In this document: in pieces, positions 48,721 to 56,234 of the stretch | How the letters are laid out: each line of letters starts with the position of its first letter | Position numbering within the stretch: the stretch's first letter is position 1 | Assembly (NCBI GenBank): GCA_004553625.1 | Contig: SFKX01000012.1 | Span: forward strand, 13,815-77,814 | Origin: Clostridiales bacterium | Lineage (GTDB): Bacteria; Bacillota_A; Clostridia; Oscillospirales; Oscillospiraceae | Reading direction: 5' to 3' | DNA: 64,000 bases | Notes under the pieces: generated by a model | What the model saw: the letters and a program-made list of their open reading frames with translations, nothing else | Databases searched by the model: none | What the model was told of the DNA's origin: nothing | Made by a program: the position numbers and the translations under genes

Positions 48721-48746
48721 ATCAATTTGATTTCGTGCAAATTGAT
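48721..48746. promoter_or_regulatory. Palindromic operator candidate upstream of the CoA-transferase operon
   Basis: ATCAATTTG (48721-48729) and CAAATTGAT (48738-48746) form a perfect 9-bp inverted repeat with an 8-bp spacer, 75 bp upstream of the flavin reductase start. The size and AT-rich arms fit a LysR-type or similar dimeric regulator site. No clear -35/-10 pair could be assigned around it. Confidence 0.6.
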
Positions 48747-48837
48747 AACACACTCTTATTGTTTGCGCCCCGGCTGGTTTTATTGTCCAAAAGAGTATTT
48801 GGATATTCCCCGTTTCCTATGACCAGTGTGCAGAAAA

Positions 48838-48868
48838 AGCGCCGAAGGCCTGTGGCCTTTGGCGCTTT
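48838..48868 (-). terminator. Terminator after the TIM-barrel gene
   Basis: AAGCGCC-(A)AAGGCC, short loop, GGCCTTCGGCGCTT on the minus strand with T-runs. It is nearly identical to the terminator duplicated at 42564/42779 but carries no inserted element. Confidence 0.85.
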
Positions 48869-48895
48869 TCACAAGTTTTGGCTTTTAAGTTTGGT

Positions 48896-49564
48896 TCATC
48901 TGTCCCTATAATCCACCATCATCCGGCTGAAGAGCTCCTTCGTGCTGGGCGGCGTGTAGCTTATCGCGTTGGCTCCGGCGGCCACGGTCGCCTGGATATC
49001 CGCCACAGTCGGGCCGCCTGTGGCTATTATTGGAACGTCCGGGTACTTCTCGCGTATCTTCCGGACCACCTCCGGCGTCCTCGCCGCGGCGGAGATGTTC
49101 AGGATGGAGGCGCCGGCGTCCAGCCGCGCTCCTATGTCCGTGTGCTCGTTCAGGACAGTCACGACCAGGGGTATGTCGATATAGTTGCAGATGCGCTCTA
49201 TGTCCAGGTTCCCCATCGGCGCGTTCACGACAACCGCCATCGCGCCCTGAGCTTCCGCGTCCCAGGCGAGCTGCGTTGTCCTTATGCCCTGAGTCGTCCC
49301 GCCGCCGACACCGCAGAACACCGGCAGCGAGGAATAACGCAGTATCGCGTCCGAGATGGTAGGCTGCGGAGTGAAGGGATACACCGCCAGCACCGCGTCC
49401 GCTGAGCAGTTGCGGATGATGGCTATGTCCGTTGTGAACACGAGCGTCTTTATCCGCTTGCCGTTTATCACGATCCCGCTGACGCCCCGTGCCTCATTCG
49501 GCACCTCCAGGATGTGGTGCCTCAGCCTGCTGCTGATGTGGGGAATGGCCTTTTTCTGTTCCAA
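48896..49564 (-). CDS. TIM-barrel protein of unknown function
   Basis: A 222-residue cytoplasmic protein beginning at TTG 49564 with AGGAGG upstream. The beta/alpha-barrel character is clear from alternating strands and the C-terminal phosphate-binding loop VPIIATGGPTVADIQATVAA and NAISYTPPS. YPFTPQPTISDAILRYSSLP and VFCGVGGGTTQG are distinctive but match no enzyme I can name. It is divergent from pncB, so a link to nicotinate or phosphoribosyl metabolism is possible but unproven. Confidence 0.68.
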   Translation of the reverse strand: MEQKKAIPHISSRLRHHILEVPNEARGVSGIVINGKRIKTLVFTTDIAIIRNCSADAVLAVYPFTPQPTISDAILRYSSLPVFCGVGGGTTQGIRTTQLAWDAEAQGAMAVVVNAPMGNLDIERICNYIDIPLVVTVLNEHTDIGARLDAGASILNISAAARTPEVVRKIREKYPDVPIIATGGPTVADIQATVAAGANAISYTPPSTKELFSRMMVDYRDR

Positions 49565-49667
49565 ATCGTCTCCTCCTCGGGTGTTTGTTGTGTTTGTCGA
49601 ATATTATAACAGCATTTTGTTAAGAAATCTTGTCCGCAAGATAAAAATATAACTTGTACCAGGGTGA

Positions 49668-49696
49668 TTGAAAATCCGCCGGGCGTGGAATATAAT
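49668..49696 (+). promoter_or_regulatory. Promoter of pncB-niaR
   Basis: TTGAAA (49668-49673), 17-bp spacer, TATAAT (49691-49696). The NiaR-type palindrome begins 3 bp after the -10, where a repressor would block initiation. Confidence 0.87.
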
Positions 49697-49698
49697 CA

Positions 49699-49716
49699 AA
49701 GGTGTAAAGACACCTT
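49699..49716. promoter_or_regulatory. NiaR operator upstream of pncB
   Basis: AAGGTGTAAAGACACCTT, a perfect palindrome with 7-bp arms, overlapping the expected transcription start. The same half-site GGTGT/ACACC with 4-bp spacing occurs at 51741-51756. Since niaR itself is in the operon, autoregulation is expected. Confidence 0.85.
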
Positions 49717-49729
49717 GGGGGTAATACTA

Positions 49730-51178
49730 ATGGAGAAATACGGCGGTCTCAACTACACCATGCTCTGCGACTTTTATGAGCTCACCATGGGCAACGGCTA
49801 CTTCGAGTCCGGGCTTGGCGACAAGATAACATATTTCGACCTGTTCTACAGGACCGTTCCGGACGGCGGCGGCTTTGCCATAGCGGCAGGGCTCGAGCAG
49901 GCCGTGGACTATATCAGGAACCTGCACTTTTCCGAGGAGGATATCGCCTATCTGCGCGGCAGGGGCATGTTCTCGGAGCCCTTCCTCAACTACCTGCGCG
50001 ACTTCAAGTTCACGGGCGACGTCTGGGCCGTGCCGGAGGGGACGCCCGTGTTCCCGCGCGAGCCCATCATGGTCATACGCGCTCCTGCCATCCAGGCGCA
50101 GCTGCTGGAGACCTTCCTCCTCCTCACGATAAACCACCAGAGCCTCATCGCCACAAAGGCCAACCGTATCGTCCGCGCGGCGGAGGGCCGCGTGGTGCTG
50201 GAGTTCGGCTCACGCAGGGCGCAGGGTCCGGACGCGGCGATATTGGGCGCAAGAGCCGCATATATCGGCGGCTGCGCGGGTACGGCCTGCGTACTCTCGG
50301 ACCAGATCTACGGCGTCACCGCCGGCGGGACCATGGCCCATGCCTGGGTCCAGATGTTCCCTACCCAGCTCGACGCCTTCCGCGCCTACTGCAAGACCTA
50401 TCCCGAAAACGCCACCCTGCTCGTGGATACCTACGACACCCTCCGCAGCGGAGTGCCGGACGCCATCCGCGCCTTCAATGAGGTGCTCAAGCCGCTGGGG
50501 ATAACCAAGTGCGGCATCAGGCTCGACTCCGGCGATATGGCCTACCTCACCAAGTGCGCCCGCAAGATGCTGGACGACGCAGGCTGGACCGAGTGCAAGA
50601 TAACCTGCTCCAATTCCCTGGATGAACACCTCATAAAAGGCCTCCTGCACCAGGGCGCCTGCATAGACTCCTTCGGCGTGGGCGAGCGGCTCATCACCAG
50701 CCGCTCCTCCCCGGTTTTTGACGGCGTGTATAAGCTCGCAGCGGTGGAGGAACCGGACGGCACCATCGTCCCCAGGATCAAGATAAGCGAGAACATCGGC
50801 AAGATAACAAACCCGCATTTCAAAAAGGTCTACCGCTTCTACGGTCGGGATACGGGCATGGCGGAGGCGGACTACATCTGCGTCTATAACGAGACCGTGG
50901 ACGATACGCGGGACCTCGTCATCCGTGACCCGGACGCCACCTGGAAGCAGAAAACGATGACGAACTTCAAGGCCAGGGAGCTGCTCGTCCCCGTGTTCAA
51001 AGACGGCGAACAGGTATATGAGCTGCCTTCCCTGCCGGAGATACAGGAGTATTGCCGGAAAGAGGTCGCGACCCTCTGGCCGGAGGTGCGGCGCTTTGAA
51101 TACCCGCACAACTACTATGTGGACCTCTCGGATGAACTGCTGGCCATAAAGACCAGCCTGCTCAACGCGCGGCGATGA
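49730..51178 (+). CDS. pncB: Nicotinate phosphoribosyltransferase
   Basis: Converts nicotinate, PRPP and ATP to nicotinate mononucleotide in NAD salvage. The product is 482 residues, starting MEKYGGLNYTMLCDFYELTM after a G-rich ribosome binding site; an in-frame start upstream lies in the promoter. Key segments are LEFGSRRAQGPDAAILGARA (PRPP site with the phosphorylated-His region further on, AGGTMAHAWVQMF) and IRLDSGDMAYLTK. It overlaps niaR by 4 nt. Confidence 0.95.
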   Translation: MEKYGGLNYTMLCDFYELTMGNGYFESGLGDKITYFDLFYRTVPDGGGFAIAAGLEQAVDYIRNLHFSEEDIAYLRGRGMFSEPFLNYLRDFKFTGDVWAVPEGTPVFPREPIMVIRAPAIQAQLLETFLLLTINHQSLIATKANRIVRAAEGRVVLEFGSRRAQGPDAAILGARAAYIGGCAGTACVLSDQIYGVTAGGTMAHAWVQMFPTQLDAFRAYCKTYPENATLLVDTYDTLRSGVPDAIRAFNEVLKPLGITKCGIRLDSGDMAYLTKCARKMLDDAGWTECKITCSNSLDEHLIKGLLHQGACIDSFGVGERLITSRSSPVFDGVYKLAAVEEPDGTIVPRIKISENIGKITNPHFKKVYRFYGRDTGMAEADYICVYNETVDDTRDLVIRDPDATWKQKTMTNFKARELLVPVFKDGEQVYELPSLPEIQEYCRKEVATLWPEVRRFEYPHNYYVDLSDELLAIKTSLLNARR

Positions 51179-51696
51179 CGGACGGCGCAGGGAGAAGAGC
51201 GCAGATCGCGGCGCTTTTGGAAAGGGCCGAAGCCCCCGTGTCCGCGGCGAGCCTCGCCTCAAAGCTGGGCGTCAGCCGCCAGGTCATAGTCGGAGACATC
51301 GCGCTGCTGCGCGCCTCCGGCGCCAATATCACAGCAACGCCGCGCGGCTACATCACGGAACGTGGCCGCGGCGGCCTGTGCCGCACCGTCGCCTGCATAC
51401 ACAATTCGCTGGCGGACATGGAAAGGGAACTGAACATCATGGTGGATAACGGCTGTACAGTGCTTGACGTGGTGATAGAACACGCGGTGTATGGCCAGCT
51501 GACAGGCGAACTGCGCCTCACAAGCCGGCACGACGTGAGGCAGTTCATCGGCCGGATCACGGCGGAGCAGGCACCTCCCCTCTCCACGCTGACGGGCGGC
51601 ATCCACCTGCACACGCTCCTCTGCCCCAGCGATGAGGTCTACGAGCGCACCGTGCGCGAACTGGACGCCGCCGGGATATTGTTTGTCAAGAATTAA
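51175..51696 (+). CDS. niaR: NiaR niacin-responsive repressor (HTH + 3H domain)
   Basis: A 173-residue repressor of niacin uptake and salvage genes. The N-terminal winged helix (RRAQIAALLERAEAPVSAAS, KLGVSRQVIVGDIALLRASG) is followed by a 3H domain whose conserved histidines are visible in IEHAVYGQL, SRHDV and GGIHLHTL. The ATG overlaps the pncB stop (ATGA). The two GGTGT-N4-6-ACACC palindromes in this region are its likely operators, one for its own operon and one for the next gene. Confidence 0.93.
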   Translation: MTDGAGRRAQIAALLERAEAPVSAASLASKLGVSRQVIVGDIALLRASGANITATPRGYITERGRGGLCRTVACIHNSLADMERELNIMVDNGCTVLDVVIEHAVYGQLTGELRLTSRHDVRQFIGRITAEQAPPLSTLTGGIHLHTLLCPSDEVYERTVRELDAAGILFVKN

Positions 51697-51703
51697 TCTA
51701 GTG

Positions 51704-51732
51704 TTGACATCGGCCTTCAATAAGATTAAAGT
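51704..51732 (+). promoter_or_regulatory. Promoter of the PfoR-like gene
   Basis: TTGACA (51704-51709), 17-bp spacer, TAAAGT (51727-51732). The -10 overlaps the left edge of the large palindrome. Confidence 0.82.
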
Positions 51733-51769
51733 ATCGTTATAGGTGTCTTGACACCTGTAACGATACTTT
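51728..51769. promoter_or_regulatory. 42-bp palindrome with a NiaR operator at its centre
   Basis: The centre AGGTGTCTTGACACCT (51741-51756) is a NiaR-type site. It is extended by 12-bp complementary arms, AAAGTATCGTTA (51728-51739) and TAACGATACTTT (51758-51769), with single mismatched bases between. The whole covers the -10 and start region of the PfoR-like gene and could also form a hairpin at the end of the niaR transcript. Confidence 0.82.
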
Positions 51770-51788
51770 GTTTATTGGGGTGGTTCAT

Positions 51789-52862
51789 TTGGCCGGGTTC
51801 AAGGCGTTTTTGAAGAGGAAGGACATCGAGTTCTCGCTCCGGCGCTATGGCATAGACGCGCTGGGAGCCATGGCACAGGGTCTTTTCTGCTCTCTGCTCA
51901 TCGGTACGATACTCAACACGCTCGGCTCGCAGACTGGTGTGACGATCTTCTCCACCGTCGGCGGCTACGCCACGGCGATGAGCGGTCCGGCCATGGCCGT
52001 AGCCATAGGCTATGCGCTCAAGTGTCCGCCGCTCGTGCTGTTCTCGCTCGTGCCTGTCGGCTGGGCCTCGAACGCCCTCGGCGGAGCGGGCGGGCCGCTC
52101 GCCGTGCTCGTCATTGCCATAGTCGCGGCCGAGGTCGGCAAAATGGTCAGCAAGGAGACCCCCATAGATGTGCTTGTCACGCCTCTCGTGACCATCTTCG
52201 TCGGCGTAGCCCTCGCCGCGCTCATCGCCCCTCCCATCGGCGCGGGCGCTGACTACATCGGCTCGCTCATCAAGCGCGCGACGGTGCTCCAGCCCTTCTG
52301 GATGGGCATAATCGTCTCCGCATCCGTGGGCATTGCGCTCACACTGCCTATCTCCTCCGCCGCCATCTGCCACAGCTTCAACCTCGTCGGGCTGGCCGGA
52401 GGCGCGGCGGTCGCGGGCTGCTGCGCGAACATGGTGGGCTTTGCCATCATGAGCTTCCGCGAAAACCGCTGGGGCGGCCTCGTCAGTCAGGGCCTCGGCA
52501 CCTCCATGCTCCAGATGGGCAACATCGTCAAAAACCCGCGCATCTGGCTGCCCGCCATCCTCACCTCCATGATAACCGGCCCCATCGCCACCTGTGTGTT
52601 CAAGCTCGAGATGAACGGCGCGGCAATAAACTCCGGCATGGGTACCTGCGGCCTCTGCGGTCCCATCGGCATCTGGACCGGCTGGCTCAACCCCAGCGAC
52701 GTGGCGCTCGCGGACGGCGCCGCCGCCATCGTGCCGACGGGGATGGATTGGCTCGGCCTCGTGCTCGTCTGCTTCGTCCTGCCCGCCGTCCTCTGCTGGG
52801 CCTTCGGCCTGTTCTTTCGCAGGATCGGCTGGATACGCGAGGGCGACCTCACCCTCAACTGA
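51789..52862 (+). CDS. PfoR-like EIIC-type membrane protein, predicted niacin-related transporter
   Basis: A 357-residue membrane protein with about ten hydrophobic, Gly/Ala-rich segments, resembling the PTS_EIIC_2/PfoR family (COG3641), which lacks the other PTS domains. TTG 51789 with GGGGTGG upstream gives the family-like N-terminus GFKAFLKRKDIEFSLRRYGI; a TTG at 51768 is possible but lies in the operator. Older descriptions call PfoR a toxin regulator. Here the NiaR operator in its promoter points to uptake of nicotinate, nicotinamide or a related compound (inference). Confidence 0.8.
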   Translation: MAGFKAFLKRKDIEFSLRRYGIDALGAMAQGLFCSLLIGTILNTLGSQTGVTIFSTVGGYATAMSGPAMAVAIGYALKCPPLVLFSLVPVGWASNALGGAGGPLAVLVIAIVAAEVGKMVSKETPIDVLVTPLVTIFVGVALAALIAPPIGAGADYIGSLIKRATVLQPFWMGIIVSASVGIALTLPISSAAICHSFNLVGLAGGAAVAGCCANMVGFAIMSFRENRWGGLVSQGLGTSMLQMGNIVKNPRIWLPAILTSMITGPIATCVFKLEMNGAAINSGMGTCGLCGPIGIWTGWLNPSDVALADGAAAIVPTGMDWLGLVLVCFVLPAVLCWAFGLFFRRIGWIREGDLTLN

Positions 52863-52879
52863 ACGCTCCTCGGAACACC

Positions 52880-52912
52880 GCTCCCCGGCCCATACAGGCC
52901 GGGGAGCTTTTT
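52880..52912 (+). terminator. Terminator after the PfoR-like gene
   Basis: GCTCCCCGGCC, loop CATACA, GGCCGGGGAGC, then TTTTTGCGTTTT. Confidence 0.92.
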
Positions 52913-53046
52913 GCGTTTTAGTTACAATTCTCACAGGTTTGTAACCTTTTGTATCTAAAGTTTTGCTTGAATATGGGGGAGTTTGTGTTTATTATCAGAT
53001 TATGAAATATATTATGTAACCTATTATTTTATGCGGAGAGATTTAG

Positions 53047-53451
53047 ATGAAGAGACACACGATCACCCTGCCGATGCTTATCTTCATAGCCGTCCTGCTG
53101 GTCTCCATGGCCGTGTTCCCGACCGCCGCTTCCGGCACCGCCGGCGAGCCGGATGCAGTAGCAGGCAGCGGAGCGGCGCTTTCCCTGGCAAGGCAGTCTG
53201 AAACTTTCGACATCATAGCCTCCGCGCACAACGGCGGTCTGGTTTCTCCCAGCGTTTCGGACTCCGCCGCAGGCAAAACCGTCTCTTTCAGCGTGGACCC
53301 CTCCAGCGGATATGAGACCGCCTCCGTCGCCGCGGTGACAGCCGGCGGCGATATGCTCAAGGTCGTCCGCGTCTCCGGCGAGAAATACAGCTTCGTCATG
53401 CCGGAGGAAGCTGTCGTCATCGACGTAACTTTTCAATATACAAGAACTTGA
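53047..53451 (+). CDS. Small secreted protein with one InlB-like repeat module
   Basis: A 134-residue exported protein. The signal peptide (hydrophobic LPMLIFIAVLLVSMAVFP, cleavage near TAASG) is followed by a short linker and a single module ending YSFVMPEEAVVIDVTFQY, the same type as in the SLH proteins at 15-21 kb. It has no SLH or sortase anchor, so it is probably secreted freely. It is flanked by an AT-rich upstream region (no clear promoter assigned) and a strong terminator. Confidence 0.75.
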   Translation: MKRHTITLPMLIFIAVLLVSMAVFPTAASGTAGEPDAVAGSGAALSLARQSETFDIIASAHNGGLVSPSVSDSAAGKTVSFSVDPSSGYETASVAAVTAGGDMLKVVRVSGEKYSFVMPEEAVVIDVTFQYTRT

Positions 53452-53466
53452 ATATTCTCCACACAA

Positions 53467-53498
53467 AACAAGGAGGCTCGTCTGAGCCTCCTTGTTTT
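53467..53498. terminator. Bidirectional terminator
   Basis: ACAAGGAGGCTC, loop GTCT, GAGCCTCCTTGT, with A-run before and TTTTT after. It serves both the small secreted protein and the convergent aminotransferase. Confidence 0.92.
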
Positions 53499-53516
53499 TT
53501 ATGTTTACCAGGAAAA

Positions 53517-54707
53517 CTACCTGGCATTATACGCCGCGATGCCCAGAGCCAGGACGTCCATCGCACGCTCCAGGTCCGCCTGCTTGAGCACATATGCAAG
53601 CCTGGCCTCGTTCACGCCCTTGCCCGGCGTTGCGTAGAAGCCCTCGCCCGGGGTGAGCATGACGGTGTCTCCGTCCGCGTTGAACTCCTCCAGCAGCCAC
53701 TGCTGAAATTTATCCGTCGAGTCCACTGGCAGCTTTGCCATGAGGTAGAACGCGCCCTCCGGCTGCTCGCAGACCACTCCCGGGATGGCCAGCAGCTTTT
53801 TGAGCGCAGTATCGCGCCTGCGCTTATACTCCTCGCGCACCGCCGCGAAGTACTCCGGCCCCACCGAATAGAGCGCCGCCGCGCCCACCTGGTCAAGCGT
53901 AGCCACGCAGAGCCTCCCCTGGCAGATCTTCATTGCCTCCGTCATGAAGGCCTTGTTGCGCGATACGACGACGCCCACGCGCGCGCCGCAGGCAGAGAAG
54001 CGCTTTGAAACGGAGTCCACCACGATGACGTTGTCGTGCAGGTCCTCGAATTCGAGCATACTCGTCATCTCCTCGCCGCCGTAGACGAACTCGCGGTAGA
54101 CCTCGTCGCTGACGACGTAGAGGTCGTGTTCCTTGGCGATATCGGCGATGACGCGCATCTCAGCCCTGGAGAGGACGTAACCGGTGGGGTTGCCGGGGTT
54201 GGTCATAAGGATGGCGCGGGTATGCTCGTTTATGAGCGGCTCGATGCGCTCGCGGACGGCATAGCGGAAGCCCTCCTCGGCAAAGGTGGGTATGGGCCTT
54301 ATCGTCGCGCCGGTCACCTGCGTAAAGGTGCTGTAGTTCGGGTAGAACGGCTCAGCTGTCAGGAGCTCGTCCCCGTCGTCGAGGATGCAGGCGAGGGTCA
54401 TGCTGAGCGCCTCACTGCCGCCCGCCGTGGCAAGCATATCCCCCGGCTCGAGCTCAATGCCTATGCGCGTGTAGTAATCGTGAACAGCCTTGAGGTAGGC
54501 CGGGATACCGGCTGAGGGCGCATATTCCAGAACGGGACTCTCAAAATTGCGCACCGCGTCAAAAAAAGCCGCGGGCGTCTCTATGTCCGGCTGGCCGATG
54601 TTCAGCGGGTAGATCTTTATCCCCCGCGCTCGCGCAGCGTCTGCAAACGGTGCGAACTTCCTTATGGGCGACAGCTCACATTTTTGGATTTTTGACGATA
54701 ACTTCAT
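53517..54707 (-). CDS. Class I/II PLP-dependent aminotransferase (aspartate aminotransferase-like)
   Basis: A 396-residue fold-type I enzyme. ATG 54707 (MKLSSKIQKCELSPIRKFAP) has GGAGGG upstream. Features include YPLNIGQPDIETPAAFFDAV near the N-terminus, NPGNPTGYVLS (the cofactor-site Asn-Pro), SDEVYREFVYG (Asp contacting the pyridine N) and VVDSVSKRFSACGARVGVVV, whose Lys should form the Schiff base. Aspartate or aromatic amino acid is the likely substrate class. Confidence 0.9.
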   Translation of the reverse strand: MKLSSKIQKCELSPIRKFAPFADAARARGIKIYPLNIGQPDIETPAAFFDAVRNFESPVLEYAPSAGIPAYLKAVHDYYTRIGIELEPGDMLATAGGSEALSMTLACILDDGDELLTAEPFYPNYSTFTQVTGATIRPIPTFAEEGFRYAVRERIEPLINEHTRAILMTNPGNPTGYVLSRAEMRVIADIAKEHDLYVVSDEVYREFVYGGEEMTSMLEFEDLHDNVIVVDSVSKRFSACGARVGVVVSRNKAFMTEAMKICQGRLCVATLDQVGAAALYSVGPEYFAAVREEYKRRRDTALKKLLAIPGVVCEQPEGAFYLMAKLPVDSTDKFQQWLLEEFNADGDTVMLTPGEGFYATPGKGVNEARLAYVLKQADLERAMDVLALGIAAYNAR

Positions 54708-54816
54708 AAAGAATCCCTCCTCAGACGCTTTCTTCAACAATGTAAATTAATGGCTCTTTTATTATACTACCACCCTTCTCAAAGCGCAAGAACGTTATTT
54801 TTTCGGCATATGAGAG

Positions 54817-54857
54817 CCCCCCGCCACATAGTCTGTACCAAAACTATGGACGGGGGT
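54817..54857 (+). promoter_or_regulatory. Hairpin sequestering the ribosome binding site of the deacetylase gene
   Basis: CCCCCGCCACATAGT (from 54818) pairs with ACTATGGACGGGGG (54843-54856) with one or two bulged bases and a ~10-nt loop. The GGGGG that acts as ribosome binding site lies in the 3' arm, 6 nt before the ATG. Confidence 0.6.
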
Positions 54858-54862
54858 AAACT

Positions 54863-55645
54863 ATGAAAAACACTGTGACAACTGCGCTTTCATTCATCGA
54901 GCGGCACAAAAAGGCGGCGTCCGGCGCAGCGCTGGTGCTGGCTGTTCTGCTGGTATTTGCTATCGTGAACAGTCCGGCGGTTGTCGGGGCTTCCGCGACC
55001 AGGCGTTCGCTGCCTGTCTACAGTGTGGAGCGGGACGGCAAGTTCGTCGCGCTCTCCTTCGACGCAGCCTGGGGCAATGAGGACACGGAAGAGCTCATAG
55101 AGATACTGCAAAAATACGACGTCAAGGCCACTTTCTTCCTCGTAGGCCAGTGGGTGGATAAGTACCCGGAGTCGGTGAAGCAGCTGTCGGACGCGGGCAT
55201 GGAGGTCATGAACCACTCGAACGACCACGCGCATTTTGCGAAGCTGTCGGCATCCGAGATCGTGGAAAACGTGAACGCCTGCAACGCGAAGATAGAGGCA
55301 ATCACCGGCGTCCGGCCAACGCTCTTCCGCTGCCCCTACGGGGAGTATGACGACAACGTGATAGAGACGGTGCAGGGCATGGGCATGACGGCGATACAGT
55401 GGGACGTGGACAGTCTGGACTGGAAGGGGCTGGACGCCTCCGCCATCACGGAGCGGGTGATAAAAGGGGTGCAGCCTGGGTCCATCGTGTTGTTCCACAA
55501 TGCGGCGGAGCACACGCCGGAGGCGCTGTCCGGGATAACAGAGCAGCTGCTCTCGGACGGCTACACGATAGTGCCGATCTCGGAGCTGCTGCTGACGGGT
55601 GAGTACAGCATAGACCACACAGGGCGTATGCACCCGGCGGCCTAG
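54863..55645 (+). CDS. Polysaccharide deacetylase, PdaB-like
   Basis: A 260-residue NodB-fold protein. One N-terminal membrane segment (ALVLAVLLVFAIVNSPAVVG) anchors it outside the cell. Motif 1 is ALSFDAAWGNEDT; the second of the usual two Asp is Ala, as in PdaB-type proteins (FDAGWG). Motif 2 has H in MEVMNHSNDHAH, and RCPYGEYDD is motif 3. PdaB is needed for spore cortex maintenance in Bacillus; a sporulation role here is inferred. Its stop overlaps the convergent phosphatase stop by 3 nt. Confidence 0.88.
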   Translation: MKNTVTTALSFIERHKKAASGAALVLAVLLVFAIVNSPAVVGASATRRSLPVYSVERDGKFVALSFDAAWGNEDTEELIEILQKYDVKATFFLVGQWVDKYPESVKQLSDAGMEVMNHSNDHAHFAKLSASEIVENVNACNAKIEAITGVRPTLFRCPYGEYDDNVIETVQGMGMTAIQWDVDSLDWKGLDASAITERVIKGVQPGSIVLFHNAAEHTPEALSGITEQLLSDGYTIVPISELLLTGEYSIDHTGRMHPAA

Positions 55646-56091
55646 GCTTTGGTTACATAGTCAAGGAGCGCGGCGCAGCCGATATTGATGTCGTCCCAGC
55701 AGGCGTCGAAGTCGCGTGTGTACCAGGGATCTGCGACGTCGCGCTTGAGCGGCGTGAGGTCGAGGAGGCGGAGGATCTTACGCTCAGGGTCGCCGCCGAA
55801 GATGCGGTTCATGTTGCGGATGTTGGCGGAGTCCATGCCGACGAAATAGTCCCAGTCGGAGTACTCGGAGCGGCGGAGCTGGCGGGCGGTTTTGCCTGAG
55901 GGGTCGAGCCCGTGCTCGAGCAGCACGCGACGCGCAGGCGGATAGACGGGGTTGCCTATCTCCTCGGTCGAGGTGGCGGCAGAGCCCACCAAAACCTGCA
56001 CCCCCCGCCGCGCCGCCATATCCCGAAACACAAACTCCGCCATAGGACTCCGGCAAATATTGCCGTGGCACGTGATCAGCACTTTAATCAT
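55642..56091 (-). CDS. Low-molecular-weight protein tyrosine phosphatase
   Basis: A 149-residue phosphatase. The P-loop C8-HGNIC-R14-S15 is at the N-terminus and the general acid is D121 in ADPWYT, both required for activity. This family removes phosphate from protein tyrosine or arginine. There is no capsule or kinase gene nearby to define the target. Its start lies next to the integrated element, about 140 nt from the integrase stop. Confidence 0.93.
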   Translation of the reverse strand: MIKVLITCHGNICRSPMAEFVFRDMAARRGVQVLVGSAATSTEEIGNPVYPPARRVLLEHGLDPSGKTARQLRRSEYSDWDYFVGMDSANIRNMNRIFGGDPERKILRLLDLTPLKRDVADPWYTRDFDACWDDINIGCAALLDYVTKA

Positions 56092-56234
56092 GGTCTCTGT
56101 AAGCCTCCAAAAGCCTGTATATCCTCATGATTTGAGGATATTACAAACAAATCATTTCTTTTAAACTTCCGTAAATCTCCATAGGTCTGCGCCGTTTTTG
56201 GGCCGTTTGGTGTAGTAAATGGCGTAGTAAAAGC
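56092..56234. other. Probable junction region between chromosome and integrated element
   Basis: Contains a perfect 9-bp inverted repeat ATATCCTCA-TGATT-TGAGGATAT (56119-56141) and closely spaced GTAGTAAA direct repeats (about 56211-56229) just after the integrase stop, of the sort bound by Int arm domains. The exact att core cannot be set because the other end of the element is outside the window. Confidence 0.45.

Noticed and set aside
48838..48868. A third copy of the terminator-flanked stem-loop element
   Set aside because: Only the terminator-like hairpin is present; none of the element's three stems occurs beside it.
55642..55645. Overlapping stops of the convergent deacetylase and phosphatase genes as a sign of error
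   Set aside because: Both proteins are complete and well conserved; such short convergent overlaps are common in compact genomes.
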